In this document: positions 62,111-64,000 of the stretch, piece by piece
How positions within the stretch are numbered: position 1 is the stretch's first letter
Layout: each line of letters begins with the position of its first letter
Source: Bacteroidota bacterium
GTDB taxonomy: Bacteria; Bacteroidota; Ignavibacteria; Kapaibacteriales; UBA2268
Direction of reading: 5' to 3'
Assembly: GCA_021780815.1 (NCBI GenBank)
Contig: JAJXYC010000020.1
Span: forward strand, 69,046-133,045
DNA length: 64,000 nucleotides
Notes under the pieces: generated by a model
The model's input: only the letters and a program-made list of their open reading frames with translations
What the model was told of the DNA's origin: nothing
Databases searched by the model: none
Made by a program: the position numbers and the translations under genes

Positions 62111-62629
62111 ATGAATAAATTTTCAATTAATATAAATAACAAAATATTTGATATTGAGAAATCAGATGATAATAAATTTATCGTTAATGATAAAGTTTTT
62201 GAAGTTGAACGAATAAAAGAAATTGGAAATAACTTTTGCTTTTATAAAGTTGATGGTAAGACTTTCATTTGCGGGATTAAAGACATTGAAATGAATAAGT
62301 ATATATTGAATTATAACAATCGCAGCATTGTAGGTGAAGTAATAGATGGTTACATTGAGTTAATTCAAAAATATATTAAAGGTTCATCATCTTTAAACAA
62401 TTTCTCGCATTTAATTATTAAAGCACCAATGCCCGGTTTGGTTGTGAAAATATTGAAAAAAATTGGAGATACAGTGCAAAAAGGTGAACCTGTTTTAATT
62501 ATTGAGGCAATGAAAATGGAAAATTCCATCAAATCAAATGTAAATGGAACTATTACAGCAATTAAAGCGGAAGAAGAAAAACCTGTTGTTAAAGACCAAA
62601 TACTTGTTGAAATTGAAATTGCAAGGTAG
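62111..62629 (+). CDS. Biotin carboxyl carrier protein
   Basis: 172 aa. The biotinyl domain is C-terminal (~98-172): IKAPMPGLVVKILKKIGDTV and the biotinylation site EAMKMEN. The N-terminal ~90 residues are strand-rich (IDGYIELIQKYIK) and may hold the carboxyltransferase and carboxylase together, as in the BT domain of PCC alpha chains. Here that region is on a separate protein. It follows the biotin carboxylase gene by 9 nt. Confidence 0.92.
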   Translation: MNKFSININNKIFDIEKSDDNKFIVNDKVFEVERIKEIGNNFCFYKVDGKTFICGIKDIEMNKYILNYNNRSIVGEVIDGYIELIQKYIKGSSSLNNFSHLIIKAPMPGLVVKILKKIGDTVQKGEPVLIIEAMKMENSIKSNVNGTITAIKAEEEKPVVKDQILVEIEIAR

Positions 62630-62714
62630 TAGATTGAATTTATATTGTTCTTTTGCTCAATAAAATTACTTTTTTGACGATAATACGTTTAGTATTTATT
62701 CTAAATTACGTTAA

Positions 62715-63872
62715 ATGTTTAAATATTTAAATATTGCTTTATTTTTATTTTTATTTTTTATCAGTTTTATTGATAGTGAGGCGAGAGTTCCAAGAACGAA
62801 AGCTAAACATAAAGCAGGTAAATTGCTTATTCCTAAAATCAAACAATTCGATACATTTGATGAAAATATTAATTTTTTGAATTATCCTCACTTTGATAAA
62901 CTAAAAGAGGATGATAATCTTGATAAAATAGAATATAGTTCTTTAAGTAAAACAGTGAATGTGGACACTAATACTTTTAAACTTAATACTAAAGTGCTAA
63001 ATAATAAAGAATATATTTCTGATGCTGATTTTGCAAAAATCTTTGATGGTGAATTATTATCTAACAAAAACTTTTCCATCATTGCAACATCTAAAGGAAT
63101 TTTTGCTTTTATTAATTCAAGTACAATTTGCAAATTTGTTGAAGAGAATAAACAATATTTAATTCAATTAAATTTGCCTGTTATAAATATTAATGACGAA
63201 CTTAATATTCCTTTTGAAGCAATTTTTCTTTCACTCGATAGCATTATGCTTTATAGAGTAGTAGAAACACAAACAGGTTTTTCTTTGTATAAAGATTATA
63301 AACATAAAAATAACGGATATATAAGCTATTCCTATAATGAACTTGTTAATTCTACAAATTTTACTGATGTAAATTTACAAAATACTCAAACAAAAATAGA
63401 TAGTATTGGTAACAGCTCGTATATCAATCAAGATACTTCACAAAATGAAAGATTAATTCAAGAAGAATTAAAAAAAGCGGAAGAAGAGTATTTACAACAA
63501 AAAAGAAAAAAGATGTACAATCAGGCGGACAGCACTAATATTGTTTTATCAAACACCTTGCCGATTAATAACGATGCATCTAATCCAATTGATAGTGCAA
63601 CTTCTCCAACACTTGCAAATGATAATCAAAATTTACCATCAAAAGATTCTATTGATTATAAAGTCGAAAAATTAACACAAGCAGTTGATAGTTTGAGAGA
63701 GGAAGTAAACAAACTTCAGCGGAACCAAACCAAGAAAGTAAACATAAAACAAAATTACTTAAATGGAGACAATACAGGGACAAATAATTTAGATGGGGAC
63801 GGTTATAAAATTCCTAAAAGCTTGAAAAGGAAAAATATTGATAAATACTTAACGAAAGAAAATGATAAATAA
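62715..63872 (+). CDS. Exported stalk-like protein with a coiled-coil tail, unknown
   Basis: 385 aa. Signal peptide (YLNIALFLFLFFISFIDSEA). Residues ~95-215 resemble the stalk/copper-amine-oxidase N-terminal-like module (ADFAKIFDGELLSNKNFSI, FAFINSSTICKFVEENKQYLIQLNLPVININDELNIPFEAIFL), often a peptidoglycan-associated domain. Residues ~240-270 form a charged helix (EELKKAEEEYLQQKRKKM) and ~310-335 a coiled coil (LTQAVDSLREEVNKLQR), with low-complexity linkers. The family match is by eye. The downstream gene overlaps its stop, which suggests one operon. Confidence 0.55.
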   Translation: MFKYLNIALFLFLFFISFIDSEARVPRTKAKHKAGKLLIPKIKQFDTFDENINFLNYPHFDKLKEDDNLDKIEYSSLSKTVNVDTNTFKLNTKVLNNKEYISDADFAKIFDGELLSNKNFSIIATSKGIFAFINSSTICKFVEENKQYLIQLNLPVININDELNIPFEAIFLSLDSIMLYRVVETQTGFSLYKDYKHKNNGYISYSYNELVNSTNFTDVNLQNTQTKIDSIGNSSYINQDTSQNERLIQEELKKAEEEYLQQKRKKMYNQADSTNIVLSNTLPINNDASNPIDSATSPTLANDNQNLPSKDSIDYKVEKLTQAVDSLREEVNKLQRNQTKKVNIKQNYLNGDNTGTNNLDGDGYKIPKSLKRKNIDKYLTKENDK

Positions 63873-64000
63873 AGAACTTGAAAATTTAATCCAGAACTTA
63901 ATTAATCAATTATCTACAATACAAAATAATTTTGATGATTATCAAAATCAATACTTTGAAAAGAAGTCATCGCAATTTTTTTGTCTTGAATTGAATGGAG
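63862..64000 (+). CDS. Start of an unidentified gene, cut by the window edge
   Basis: Open frame from the ATG at 63862, overlapping the previous stop by 11 nt and open to the window end (46 codons). It begins MINKELENLIQNLINQL, an amphipathic, Asn/Gln-rich helix, without a signal peptide. Too little is present to name. The overlap supports it as a real, coupled gene. Confidence 0.5.
   Translation, partial: MINKELENLIQNLINQLSTIQNNFDDYQNQYFEKKSSQFFCLELNG

Overview
The window is AT-rich (roughly 30% G+C by eye) and has the marks of the Bacteroidota/Chlorobiota superphylum. It carries an lpxC-fabZ gene fusion, three secreted proteins ending in type IX secretion (T9SS) sorting domains, OmpA-like and FadL/OmpP1-like outer membrane proteins, and repeated TAnnTTTG promoter boxes upstream of genes. 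A complete flhA (flagellar export) together with T9SS cargo and [FeFe] hydrogenases argues for a flagellated, anaerobic or facultatively fermentative member such as the Ignavibacteria/Kapabacteria side of the group, rather than a classical Bacteroides or green sulfur bacterium. This placement is inference from gene content.

Layout. 1-5.3 kb: end of a J-domain protein gene (minus), then a leucine-rich-repeat protein, folC and an EF-G paralogue. 5.4-8.4 kb: ssrA (tmRNA, tag ANENYALAA) followed by an accessory patch with a T9SS-exported protein, a frameshifted gene and a small membrane protein. 8.4-13 kb: first [FeFe] hydrogenase operon (hydB-hydA-hydC). 13-24 kb: a large Asp-box propeller T9SS protein, a MerR/two-CW regulator divergent from aroC, a double-OmpA protein, flhA, and ftsL-ftsI. 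24-33.5 kb: queC, lpxC/fabZ-lpxA, der, coaBC-TPR protein, ade and a thioredoxin-like protein. 33.6-38.7 kb (minus): a tight operon panD - GlmU-like uridylyltransferase - methylmalonyl-CoA epimerase - exported TldD - exported TldE-like. 38.9-42.9 kb: second [FeFe] hydrogenase operon (response regulator-hydC-hydB-hydA). 43-49.6 kb (minus): GDSL-like lipoprotein with a FadL-type channel, a methyltransferase, holA, an HD-GYP protein and a PduO-type cobalamin adenosyltransferase. 49.7-58.3 kb: YmdB-like phosphodiesterase, secreted nuclease, mscL, slipin, a TolC/adaptor pair without a pump, a DMT exporter and a PAS histidine kinase. 58.4-64 kb: a small secreted Cys protein, acyl-CoA carboxylase genes (carboxyltransferase divergent from biotin carboxylase-biotin carrier), a stalk-like envelope protein and a partial gene.

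How the parts fit together. The two hydrogenase operons encode NuoE/F/G-like NAD(H)-linked H2 enzymes of different design. One NuoF-like subunit has an extra N-terminal region and C-terminal ferredoxin clusters; the other is minimal and sits behind a receiver-domain protein. Methylmalonyl-CoA epimerase, cobalamin adenosyltransferase and the biotin-dependent carboxylase point to a B12-dependent propionate/succinate route. LpxC/FabZ, LpxA, FtsL/FtsI and the GlmU-like enzyme serve the Gram-negative envelope.

No CRISPR array, intact insertion sequence, rRNA or standalone tRNA was found. The least conventional stretches are 5.75-8.0 kb, the N-terminal half of the first HydB, the exported TldD/TldE pair and the MerR/two-CW regulator.
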